Source: Entoloma clypeatum
Lineage: Eukaryota > Basidiomycota > Agaricomycetes > Agaricales > Entolomataceae
Assembly (NCBI GenBank): GCA_963565915.1
Contig: OY751488.1
Span: forward strand, 1-64,000
Reading direction: 5' to 3'
DNA length: 64,000 nt
Made by a program: the position numbers and the translations under genes. Numbering within the stretch: the first letter of the stretch is position 1; each line of letters starts with the position of its first letter. Below are positions 55,192 through 64,000 of this stretch, piece by piece. The notes below the pieces were generated by a model, which saw only the letters and a program-made list of their open reading frames with translations, ran no database searches and was not told the origin of the DNA.

Positions 55192-55988
55192 GCTCAGCCA
55201 TCAATGTTTTCACGAGACAAATCTTATGGAAATATTGAATAAAGTTATAATTTTTCATACAAGATTCCCATGAAACACATAGGGATAACATTCTGCATAA
55301 GATCTGTTTGTTTATTCTTTTTTTGTTCAAGGTTTGATTGCATGTGTGCTCGATGAATACACACCGATCAAAGTCTTTATGTTTTCTCCATGTTCTCGCC
55401 ACGTACATAAAGGCCCCATGGACAAAGAACACTAAATATAAACTTGCAATGAGCACAATATTGACTTATTGATCACATCAGAGTTATATAATAAATGTGC
55501 CCATTGTGTTTGTCAGAAAAACAGGAACACAAGTAGAACATTAATTATCTCAAGTGGAACATTGATCATATAACCTTTGTGTGAGGAACAGTTCTATACT
55601 AGGCTCACTGTGACTTTATATTTAGTGTTATTTGCCTATGAGACCTTTGTGTACATGGCGAGAACATGGAGAAAACATAAAGACTTTGATCGGTGTGTAT
55701 TCATCGAGCACACATGCAATCAAACCTTGAACAAAAAAAGAATAAACAAACAGATCTTATGCAGAATGTTATCCCTATGTGTTTCATGGGAATCTTGTAT
55801 GAAAAATCATAACTTTATTCAATATTTCCATAAGATTTGTCTCGTGAAAACATTGATGGCTGAGCTTGTGCTTATATAACATGTTTCCAATCAATGGTCA
55901 CATCATTTACCAACTTAAAAAATACTATATTAGATTATCATTTGTTCACAATGTTTCCGAGAGGGACATTGGTCTGACGCACCTGTGT
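55069..55988. repeat. Inverted duplication inside the Tc1 element
   Basis: Arms 55069-55443 and 55611-55988 are near-identical inverted copies around a 167-bp spacer. Each arm contains the same short ORF (RTWRKHKDFDRCVFIEHT), 55178-55456 minus and 55577-55879 plus. I take these as repeat-borne frames, not genes. The right arm duplicates part of the transposase 5' region. Confidence 0.88.
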
Positions 55989-58900
55989 TAGAGGCAATAT
56001 GACGAGTGGAGTGACCATTGGAGGCCAGAGAAAGAATGTTTTCCTTGTGGGAAGAGGAGATAGGACGCATGATTAATTATGGAGACTGTTGAGGTCGGAT
56101 TCTTCTTATACAACTTTCCTTGACAACCCATCAGGGTTCTATTCAAGTTCCATCAGTAAGTCATGACAACTGGTTACCATACAACCAGTGAAGCATTTGA
56201 TTCTGATAATTGCCATAGGTACTCACAAAACTGATTCAATGAGTTGCTGATTTAATTTAATCATATCTCCATGGATTCTGATCTAAATCATATGATTCCT
56301 TTATATTCTGAAAGCCCTGAAGTAGGGCTTTCAATTATATACCAAAGGTTTAATTCAATTGGTATTCTTTGCAGAGTTATCTTGAAGGTATTCAAAAAGC
56401 AACAAACATTGAATCAGTTTTGTGAGGCACTGTATATTGCAGGACGGAATACCAGATGTTACTATTCCCTACATCGACGATGTGGCGGTTCACGGCTCAT
56501 CTACGCGATACGAGTTGCCTGATGGCAGATACGAAACTATAGAAGAAAATCCAGGCATTAGGCGATTTGTATGGGAACATGTACAGAATGTGAATAGAGT
56601 GTTACAGAGAATGTGGTATAGTGGAGGAACGTTCTCTGGGTATAAGTCGCTAGTATGCGCGAGCGAGATAGTGGTAGTTGGCCATTGTTGCACGTACGAA
56701 GGACGGAGACCCGAGACAGATAGGTTCGGAGTTATAAGCCGCTGGGGACCTTGCAAAGATATACATGATGTGCGGTCTTTCCTTGGAACGGCTGGCACTT
56801 GTTGAAACTTTATTAGAGACTTCGCGAAGAAGGCGGAACCTCTAGTCAAGTTGACGCGAAGTCGTGAACTCTTTGTCTGGGGATCTGAACAGGAGAAGGC
56901 CATGCAAGACATAAAGGATGCTTTAGTGGCGTCCCCCACAATCAAGCCAATAGATTATCATTGTGGAGGTGCGGTGGTCCTTTGCGTAGACTCCTCGTGG
57001 CGGGCGGTTGGCTTCTATATCTGTCAAGAGGAGGAGGGTGATTCTAAGAAGAGGACGTATGCGAAGTTCGCATCAATAACACTAAATGAGCGTGAGGCCA
57101 GATAGTCACAACCAAAGCGAGAATTGTATGGTTTATTTTGCGCATTGAAGGAGGCAAAGTTTTGGCTCTTGGGCTGTCGGAACCTGGTTATAGAGACCGA
57201 TGCGAAGTATATCAAGGGGATGCTCAATAATCCTGGTCTTGGACCAAACACTGCTATAAATCGGTGGATTGATTACATTTTGATGTTCCACTTCACACTA
57301 AGGCATGTGCCAGGCAAGACCTTCGCACCCGATGGTCTATCGAGGCGAGAAGCGCAACCGGGGGATGAAACCTACCATATCGAGGAGGACTGGGTGGATG
57401 AACCAGATGGACCGCCATGGTACGAGTATCCCGATAAGGAAAATGGTATCCCTAATGCGGAAAAGAATGACCTGTTAGAGTTCGACGAGTTTAAAACAAA
57501 GATAGACACACACGGTGGTTATCTTTGGGCTACGTCAGTTGAAGACTTCTGGGGAGAGCTTGCTGACGCTCACGAGAGATCGAATATTGAACGATTATAT
57601 CTTGGGCAAGTGTGTAAGGCCGGACTGCTCTCGCAATTCATGGGGGAACCGGCGTTGCCCGACGACTCTTTGAAATGGGATGAATCGATGCGAGAACCTT
57701 ATGATGAGGATCATCGCACGATAACCGCGAAGTTGCAGGATGACCGCATTCCTGACATCAAGATTTGGCTTGAGGACCCTTTTGTGAGACCAAACGGCCT
57801 GAATGACCGACAGTATAAACAGTTCGTGCAGCAGGCGAGACAATTCTTTGTCGCTGATGATGGCCGGCTCTATAGAAGAGGTAGCGAGGGAAAGCACAAA
57901 CTAGTGGTCGAGAAGGGGCATCACATGTACATGATGAGGGCGTCCCATGATAGCCTTGCGCACCGCGGCTTCTATGCAACAAAGGAGCTTATTGTGCAAA
58001 GATTCTGGTGGCCAGAATATGAGCGCGACGTTCGCCTATATGTCCAGACTTGTCATATATGTCAGCTGAGACAGAAGACATTGGTTCGCATTCCTCCTAC
58101 GGTAACCCATACGCCGGGTCTGTTTCAGGTCCTGCATGCCGATACGCTACACATGACGCCGGTGTCGAACGGTTGTAAATACATTGTTCACGGCCGCTGT
58201 GCACTATCAACATGGATGGAAGGGCGGCCGCTAAGGCAAGAAACGGGTCGGACTGTTGGGCACTGGCTCTTTGAAGACATACTATGTAGGTGGGGCGGTA
58301 TGGTAATGATTGTGACCGATAACGCGGGGCCATTCAAGAAAGCTTTGGCCTGGATAGAACAGAAGTATGGAATTAAGGGGATTATGATATCGGCTTATAA
58401 TTCTAGAGCAAATGGACGGATTGAGAGGCCGCATTGGGACGTTCGTCAGGCTTTGTTTAAGGCCACAGGCGGTGATATCGGCAAGTGGTTCTGGTTCTTC
58501 CACCATATGATGTGGGCAGATAGGATCACAATTCGGAAGGGTTTGGGATGCTCGCCATATTTGGTGTGTACAGGGGCGCATCCCATCCTTCCCCTAGATA
58601 TTGTTGAGGCGACGTGGCTAGTGAAACTTCCAGATGGGCCGCTGTCAATGGCAGACCTGATCGGATTTAGGGCTTGTGCGCTCGCGAAGCACAAAGTGCA
58701 TGTCGATGAGATGCATAAGCGGGTTACGTGTGCCAAGATGACAGCAGTACTTCATTATGAGCAAGAGCACCAGCATAAAATCAGAGATTATGACTTTAGA
58801 GAGAGAGATCTAGTGTTAGTCCGCAATACAGCGGTTGAAAATAGTCTCGACAAGAAAATGAAGCCCAGGTACTTCGGTCCTATGGTGGTCGTCGCGAGGA

Positions 58901-59222
58901 ATAAAGGTGGAGCATACATCATCGCGGAACTGGATGGGTCGGTATGGCATGAGAAGGTTGCAGCATTTAGACTCGTTCCCTACCATGCGAGACGTGCCAT
59001 TGCAGTCCCTAAAGGGGTTTTAGACTTCATCGATATTACAAAAGCGACATTGGAAGGATTGAAAAATTCGACCAAGACTGCTAAGGACAGCGGTGAGGAC
59101 CTGTGGTTCGACGGAACGAGGCTGTACATAGATAAGAATGACAGGTTTGAGGATACGCCTCGCGAGGTTACCGTGGATGATGCAGGGGCAGTCTCAGACA
59201 AGGATTCCAGCTCGGATGATGA

Positions 59223-59477
59223 ATGACCGGGCTCGCGGCACTTACTTTGAAGGAAATCACCACTGGTATGATCTCGCGAGGCCTAGGGCCGTGTTGGAAT
59301 GACTTAGCGATCATATCGAACGCCTATGTGCCAGCAGAGGAAGACCTGTATTACGGACTATACAGTAAAAACCTCTACAAGGGGACATGTGGCTTTTGCT
59401 GTGGCAGGAAAGGTGAAGGGCAGTATACTCATACTGCTCCTTCAATTCAGAAAGGAGAAGGTTGTGTCACTGCTTAA
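59223..59477 (+). CDS. Small ORF overlapping the end of Gypsy-C pol, function unknown
   Basis: An 84-codon frame starting within the last pol codons (MTGLAALTLKEITTGMISRG) with a short Cys-rich piece (CGFCCGRKGEGQ) near its end. It overlaps the stop region of antisense gene G by about 10 bp. No family recognised; it may be chance, or a small accessory ORF. Confidence 0.3.
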   Translation: MTGLAALTLKEITTGMISRGLGPCWNDLAIISNAYVPAEEDLYYGLYSKNLYKGTCGFCCGRKGEGQYTHTAPSIQKGEGCVTA

Positions 59478-60787
59478 GGTATTGTGCATACTTTAAGTTG
59501 TAATCAAGAGAAGAAATTGTAGTGAGAAATTGGGATCGGATGAGGGCCTCGGTGTCACGAAGGGACTTCTCGGTGTGTGTCAGGGGCGTCTCCAGGATCG
59601 ACCCAGTCTCCGAGAGGATCTTGTTTGCGAGAGGATTGTCCATCGCGAAGCGAGCAGCTGCGGGGTGACATATTAGCGTTGCATAAAGAAGGCGGATATG
59701 TTTAGTACGGTACCTTCTTTGTGGAAATTGCCTCGCTGCTCCACTTGTGCTGGTCCCACCGGCGCTGTGTCCTTGAACGGGGCTTCCTTGGTCTCCAGCC
59801 GCAGTTTCTTGTTGGATTTGGGACCCGGGGCCGATTTGCCCTTCGACCCAGACCCTTTCTGTGATATGGGGAAAATTAGCAGAGATTGTCGGGGGCAGTA
59901 TGTCGACGTACCGTGCCGGACGATGATTTCTCCGTTGAGGGAGCTGTAACGGACTTCTTGGCAGACCCATCATCCGCAGTAATGGGATGGAGGGTCTCGG
60001 GGTCGACGTCCATCTTCTTGCACAGTAGCGAGAAGCAGCTTCAATACCAGTGGAAGTTGGAAGGTAGTATAAGAATAATGACAGACCTCATGATCAGATT
60101 CATCATCTCGCGATCGCTTATGAGGTTCGGCGGGGCACTCGGCGTTTCCGTCGCTGTCGTCGCTGTCCCCGACTGGTTTAGTTCGGGTTCCGCGGCGGCA
60201 GACGGGCTGTTTGCGTCCGGGATATTAGAGACATCGAGATTGAGATCGGCGTCGGGATCAGTTACCTTGACCTGGTCGAGCCATTCAATTAGTGCGGGGG
60301 ACGGACTCCAGCTCTCGCGTCGACTCACTTTGGGTTTCTTGCTGTTGGCCAGAGGATCACTTGCAGGTGGAGGTGCGGTCTCCTCGGTGGCTGTAGGTCC
60401 TTGACGCAGGTATTGTATGTACACGACCATGTCCTTGAGGGTAAAGAACATGGGCGGGAGTCTCCAAGACTTGTTCTTGTCATGGAACGCCTGTAGGCCG
60501 TTCCTAGCTACGAAAATGTGGTCCGCAAGTTGTGCGTCCTTGAGGTACTCATTGGAAATATGTGCATGACGGAGATTTAGAGGCTGACGGAATAGTTGGA
60601 ATGGTCAAACAAGGTTCGGTGCGCTGTCGCGACGTACTTTGAGGTCGTCATACGCGTACCGACAGATGAGGTATGCTTCGGAGCAGGTTGGCAGTTTCTT
60701 GGGGGGTGCCTGAGGATCGTCCGGGAATGAACCGATGAGCGAGGCTAAGACCTTTTTCACGGCCTGGGTTTCGTCTTCATTAGACAT
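59467..60787 (-). CDS. Gypsy-C antisense accessory gene G, multi-exon, function unknown
   Basis: Opposite to pol. Exon 1 (60638-60787) starts MSNEDETQAVKKVLASLIGS and has SEAYLICRYAYDDLK. A 54-bp intron (60584-60637) leads to exon 2 (PLNLRHAHISNEYLKDAQLA, MFFTLKDMVVYIQYLRQG, then a Pro/Ser-rich stretch with a WSPSPALIEWLDQVKV piece). Later exons carry MDVDPETLHPITADDG, a Lys-rich KGSGSKGKSAPGPKSNKK and the C-terminal AARFAMDNPLANKIL with RSQFLTTISSLDYNLK. Most junctions keep frame at GT-AG sites; the exon 2/3 junction near 60.0-60.1 kb is uncertain. No stop is needed. A TATAAAAG box lies about 105 bp upstream (about 60890-60897). The Lys-rich linker allows DNA or RNA binding, unproven. Confidence 0.65.
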
Positions 60788-61479
60788 CTCTTTTAGAGGC
60801 GGCGTGTGACCCGAGGGCGAGTTTGTCTAGCGGTGTTGATTTGTGCTAGGGTGAGGGTAGAGTTGACTCTTCGAGTGGTCGCGGGCTTTTATAGCTTCCC
60901 TGGCAACTTAGTAACGAAAGTTTTTTTTGAGGCCGTGCTATACCGGATGGTAGTGGCGCCCGGGATTGCGTGGTTAGGCACGGTGGTTCCCTCTATGAGG
61001 GGATAGTCAGTCCTTGTGATAGTCGACAGGGGTAGCTTCGCGATGCTAGTCTTGCCTTCACGGAATAGAGCGACGTCCAACTCAGAGAGTTGTATTCTTT
61101 AGTGTGGGGGAGTGGGGGGTCGCGAGCCTGTTCCAGTACAATTGCGAACCTCAAATCGCCATAAATGAAACAGAACATGAAAGAGCAGAATCTCGGAAGG
61201 AGATATCAGAAAGACATAATCACCGTCAAATAGATATACCAAACCCCTGAGTACCAAACAGCATAATGATCAAAGTAAAACGAGACTTCGTCCAACGTCT
61301 TCGCGATAGACTTAGAAATACTGTAGTTCTGAACAGGAGGCCCTTAATGGACTTAATCAAAGAACGAAGAAAAGCAATATATTTGGGCGTAAGCCCGCAG
61401 CGAGTGTATACAGAGAAAATATATGGGCTTATAGCCCGCGACATGTGCAAATATAAAAAAGAAAGAAGGCCTGCAGTAC
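60788..61479. promoter_or_regulatory. Upstream region of gene G and spacer to gene H
   Basis: On the minus strand a GCTATAAAAG TATA box lies at about 60889-60898. Further up, TTTAGTGTGGGGGAG (61098-61112) is identical to a word at 63446-63460 that lies a similar distance upstream of gene H. TCGCGA words occur near 61035, 61121 and 61301. Confidence 0.55.
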
Positions 61480-63104
61480 CTAGGCGACATCGTGAGACGA
61501 CCCCTGAACGAACAGATCCTTCGCGACTTCATCGGCATCTTCCTCCACAGGGGAGTCCTCGTCAGAAGCCGAGTCTGATTCATGGACAGGCGAAACCTTC
61601 TTGACAAAGATGGGATTCTCGCGGGAGGACTGTTGACCAGCGGGAGGGTCGAATTGAGCGAGGCCAAAGACTTCGAAGAGCTCCTGGCGAGCCCCCTCAT
61701 CAGCTACCAGGCCCTGAGGAAAGTCGCCCTCGCGACGATACAGCTGAGCCAGCTGGTGAAGGAAGTGGGTAATGGACCGCTCGCGACGAGCGGCGATGGC
61801 CGACAAGGCTTCCGAGAGGTGGAAGTGGAGAGCAGTCGAGGCATGGATGTCGACAAGGGTCTCGCGGATGGCTGGAAATAAATTGTCAGCGGCTAGGAAA
61901 AGAGGGCAGATGGTAGAACGCACCAGCCGTGCTCGATTGACTGAAGGCGTGGGCCATGGTCGCGAGGAGTTCCGCACGTTCACCACTCACCTCAAAAGAG
62001 CACCCTACCTGGCTACCGCTCTGGCAGTTGGAGCACTTCTTGCCCCAACCTTGGAAACGGCAGCGAGCCACACTTGGTCCACCAGCGCAAACAAGGCAGG
62101 GAAGGCTGGGCTAAGAAAAGACATAGTTAACTATAGAATGAGTCAGGAAGAAAGAAAACGTACCATAACGGGCAACACAACACGGAGTTGTCGCAACTCA
62201 TCTGCCTTGAGGGCAGTACCTTCTTTCGCGACCGTGGCGGGTTTCGGTTCGGGTTGAGTAGGGGGCCTCGCGGGAACTTTCTGAGTGGCCGCGGGCGCTG
62301 TTACGACACGGGGCCTTTTAGCGACGGGTTGAGGTCTGGCGGGGGTGTGCGCGTCGACCACCTCGATGACGTGGTCCTCGCTTTCTGCTTGCGAAGCTTG
62401 ACGACCAATATTGGAGCGACGTTTCTGGAAGGAAATTTAGTAAGAAGTAAAAGAAATGATCAGGAAGTTCACCTTGAGAGCTCCCTGACTGGGAGGCGAA
62501 TGGGGAGCCGCACGCTTACCGCTAGCACGGGTCACAGGCTTAGATCGTGCAGCGCGAGAGGTCGACTTGCTCTTGTCCTCAATGTTGGGTGAAGTTGGAC
62601 CGGCCGTCATGTACTCCACGGCTTTCGCGATGAGCTTTGCGGGTCGTTTCCCGCTAGAGATGGACGGTTTGGGGACGGGGACGGCCTCGTCCTCTTCCAG
62701 TAGGCGATCCTGCATAAATGTAATGTGGAAATTAGCAAAAACAAATAAGCAAACGATTCACCTCGGGGAGGTCTTGGAGGGTTTGCCCATGAAGGTCGGG
62801 CCACCATTTCCACCAGCGGCGGTCCATCGTGTAGCTGGTGCGGTATAAGTTGTACGCGATGGTGTTTAAGAGCCGCTCGGTGTAGTCATCCACACAACCT
62901 GCAGCCGCGACCTGAAAGAAGAAATGTTTGAGTAGGAAACGGGGTCTCGCAAGCATCACTTACCAGTGTATTGTGAAGTTCTGATAAGATTTCCCGAACC
63001 TGTGCTTCTCCGGACTTGCGGAGTTGGTTGAGATCGGTGAGGATATTGAGTTCGACCTCCAATTTAGAAAGGCGAGTGTAGAGCTCATTCGGAGACGTGG
63101 TCAT
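61480..63104 (-). CDS. Gypsy-C antisense accessory gene H, six exons, Cys6 cluster
   Basis: Exons placed by frame and GT-AG sites: 62964-63104 (MTTSPNELYTRLSKLEVELN, coiled-coil-like), 62762-62911 (VDDYTERLLNTIAYNLYRTS, RRWWKWWPDLHGQ), 62473-62709 (basic linker SGKRPAKLIAKAV, SRAARSKPVTRASGKRA), 62164-62424 (VIEVVDAHTPARPQPVAKRP), 61924-62110 (PCLVCAGGPSVARC, then KKCSNCQSGSQVGC) and 61480-61871 (HFHLSEALSAIAARRERS, acidic tail). The cluster C-x2-C-x8-C-x8-C-x2-C-x7-C resembles a Zn2Cys6 module with a longer first loop. The order helix, basic linker, Cys6, helix, acidic tail parallels KDZ gene D. All six exons join without a stop, so it looks intact, unlike the pol beside it. A DNA-binding or regulatory role is inference. 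Confidence 0.75.
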
Positions 63105-64000
63105 GTTGAACAAGAGGAAAAGTGAGAACTGGAGAATGAGGCAGACTGCCCCAGCCTTTATGGGAATTGGAAGTCTCGCGAGGCTACTGTGGAGGAAGTT
63201 ATCTGTCAAGATCCATCAGCGTGGAGTTAGGTCGTGAGAACGGCAAACCTTTGATGTTACTTGGTATAGGCGAACATGAGGCCAGTGGGGGCCGAGTGCG
63301 GACTTTGTGTCCACAGTGCGGCGTGTCAAGTGGGACCGTCTCGCGAGAACACATTTTGGGGTGGAACTTGAATATATGGAAAGCGGTGCTAGAGTGGACT
63401 GGTCATATCGCTGTCGTTAGATAGGATTGACTGGGACAGTCAGGATTTAGTGTGGGGGAGATGATAAGGCCGTGATGCGTCTAGGCCTAAAATCTGCGCA
63501 TTTTGCACCCTTTCACACTATCTCTAAGGGATATAGAGAGTCCTAGATGAGCTCCGATTCTGAGGACTTAGTGGCGACGTTAGAGAGAGAGACCAGCGAC
63601 CCTGGCAATGTAGGACATAGCGCTGGTCACCACTATGGGCTTAGCTATGATACTCGAGAGCTATGGGATCGTCTCGCGAGATAGAAAAGACTATCGAGTG
63701 CCTCTTGCGACGAAGCGTGAAACAAGGAGATGGGTTATATTGGAGTTATCGATGACACTAGCACTGTCTACCATACATCGGGGCTTGACCGGAGACATTC
63801 TCGCGAGAGGTTTGGTCAACGTGCGCCGTGCTTCACGTCCAAATTGTCCATATCAGGAATATCAAAATGACATCAGATGATACAGACCGAGATCGGGTTT
63901 GATACGTCGCGATCAACGTGACCTTATGGTGAACTTTGATAGGGACCGAATTTGATGGGTGGCTTATCAAGGCGACCCTTAATTGATGCAGCTGAAACCT
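63105..64000. other. Gypsy-C 3' region: upstream region of gene H and candidate 3' LTR start
   Basis: No supported gene. A CCAATTCCCATAAAGG promoter-like stretch on the minus strand lies about 50-65 bp upstream of gene H. Full or near-full TCTCGCGAGA palindromes occur at about 63171, 63340, 63670 and 63798. TTTAGTGTGGGGGAG at 63446-63460 could be the polypurine tract, putting the 3' LTR start at about 63462, continuing past the window. Small ORFs (63167-63424, 63635-63880) have no recognisable content. Confidence 0.5.

Larger units (their letters stand above)
53894..56432. mobile_element. Tc1/mariner-type transposon with TA target duplication, inverted internal duplication
   Basis: Starts CAGTGCCTCACAAAACTGAT and ends with its inverse, flanked by TA (53892-53893 and 56433-56434). 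Terminal inverted repeats are about 214 bp (53894-54107, 56219-56432). Each is bracketed by the terminal word in inverted order, so each repeat resembles a miniature element. It encodes a DD34E-type transposase on the minus strand. A 375-bp inner inverted repeat (55069-55443 and 55611-55988) makes it longer than a usual Tc1 (2.54 kb). Confidence 0.92.
52797..59226 (+). pseudogene. Gypsy-C pol: RT, RNase H, integrase; broken by duplication, Tc1 insertion and stops
   Basis: RT starts at 52797 (VLRNIPIPPGIHDEVCKII, WFCVLKKDGKSLCIVHSLEP). In it a 115-bp segment (53704-53818) is duplicated in tandem, shifting frame, and a Tc1 element sits in the second copy. RT resumes at 56433 (DVTIPYIDDVAVHG). 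A TGA at 56803-56805 and a TAG at 57103-57105 interrupt RNase H (IETDAKYIKGML). The 700-codon 3' frame (57124-59226) has the integrase zinc region (SHDSLAHRGFYATKELIV, CHICQLRQKT), catalytic Asp in VLHADTLHM, Asp in IVTDNAGPF and Glu in GRIERPHWDVRQ, all present. The integrase is intact but the polyprotein is not. Confidence 0.9.
49115..64000 (+). mobile_element. Gypsy-C, large agaricomycete-type Ty3/Gypsy element with antisense accessory genes (incomplete)
   Basis: Contains the leader and gag (49564-51468), protease region (51511-52755), RT/RNase H/integrase (52797-59226, interrupted by a Tc1 element), a small downstream ORF, and two antisense genes (59467-60787, 61480-63104). The 5' LTR is truncated by the KDZ end and the 3' LTR is not identified before the window ends; a polypurine-like GTGTGGGGGAG at 63450-63460 is a candidate 3' LTR border. 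The word TCGCGA(G) recurs from 49.2 to 63.9 kb and ties the accessory region to the gag-pol part. Confidence 0.85.

Noticed and set aside
55178..55879. Two matching approximately 95-aa ORFs as a duplicated gene
   Set aside because: They are the two arms of one inverted repeat inside the Tc1 element; no known domain.
1..64000. tRNA or rRNA genes
   Set aside because: I saw no convincing A/B-box cloverleaf or rRNA sequence by eye; a tRNAscan run could change this.

Overview
This window looks like a transposon-packed, probably heterochromatic, stretch of a filamentous basidiomycete genome, most likely a mushroom-forming agaricomycete. The evidence is short GT-AG introns of about 40-60 bp, chromodomain Ty3/Gypsy elements, an agaricomycete-type Gypsy whose protease and reverse transcriptase lack the usual signature residues, a KDZ (Kyakuja-Dileera-Zisupton) DNA transposon, and a SWIM zinc-finger gene of a Mutator-linked family. 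I see no complete ordinary host gene. Only a short fragment resembling the TFIID subunit TAF2 looks host-derived.

Layout. 1-5.86 kb: two dead copies of a chromodomain Gypsy family (here Gypsy-A) in tandem, sharing one LTR. 5.86-8.2 kb: low-information DNA with the TAF2-like fragment and a minisatellite. 8.2-10.5 kb: TA-rich satellite DNA with higher-order repeats, ending in a short telomere-like CCCTAA tract. 10.57-14.5 kb: a 5'-truncated, mutated Ty1/Copia element with its 3' LTR. 15.9-16.8 kb: a third, truncated Gypsy-A copy. 17.2-19.1 kb: a SWIM-domain gene on the minus strand. 19.5-21.07 kb: a non-autonomous inverted-repeat transposon with a perfect 8-bp target duplication. 24.3-30.0 kb: a structurally complete but mutated Gypsy-B with two LTRs and 5-bp target duplications. 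30.6-31.2 kb: the start of a second Gypsy-B copy, interrupted by a minus-strand Gypsy-A copy (31.2-35.6 kb).

35.6-49.1 kb is the centrepiece. It is a 13.5-kb KDZ transposon with 105-bp terminal inverted repeats and five genes: an intron-containing KDZ transposase that looks intact and four uncharacterised accessory genes, one with a fungal Zn2Cys6-like cluster. The element is filled with a private short motif (TTCGCCGG / CCGGCGAA) in its subterminal regions, its introns and even its exons.

49.1-64.0 kb is an unusually large Gypsy-C element cut by the window edge. Its gag-pol is broken by stop codons, a 115-bp duplication and a Tc1-like insertion. Downstream of pol it carries two intron-bearing genes on the antisense strand, one with a six-cysteine cluster. 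Gypsy-C has its own recurring palindrome (TCTCGCGAGA or its core).

Synthesis (inference). Two unrelated element classes here each combine a private, widely dispersed CG-rich palindrome with accessory genes that include a Cys6 candidate DNA-binding protein. This resembles an element-specific regulatory or anti-silencing system, similar in logic to VANC proteins of Arabidopsis VANDAL transposons. Meanwhile the other elements are visibly decaying by CGA-to-TGA nonsense changes, as expected for CpG methylation or RIP-like mutation.
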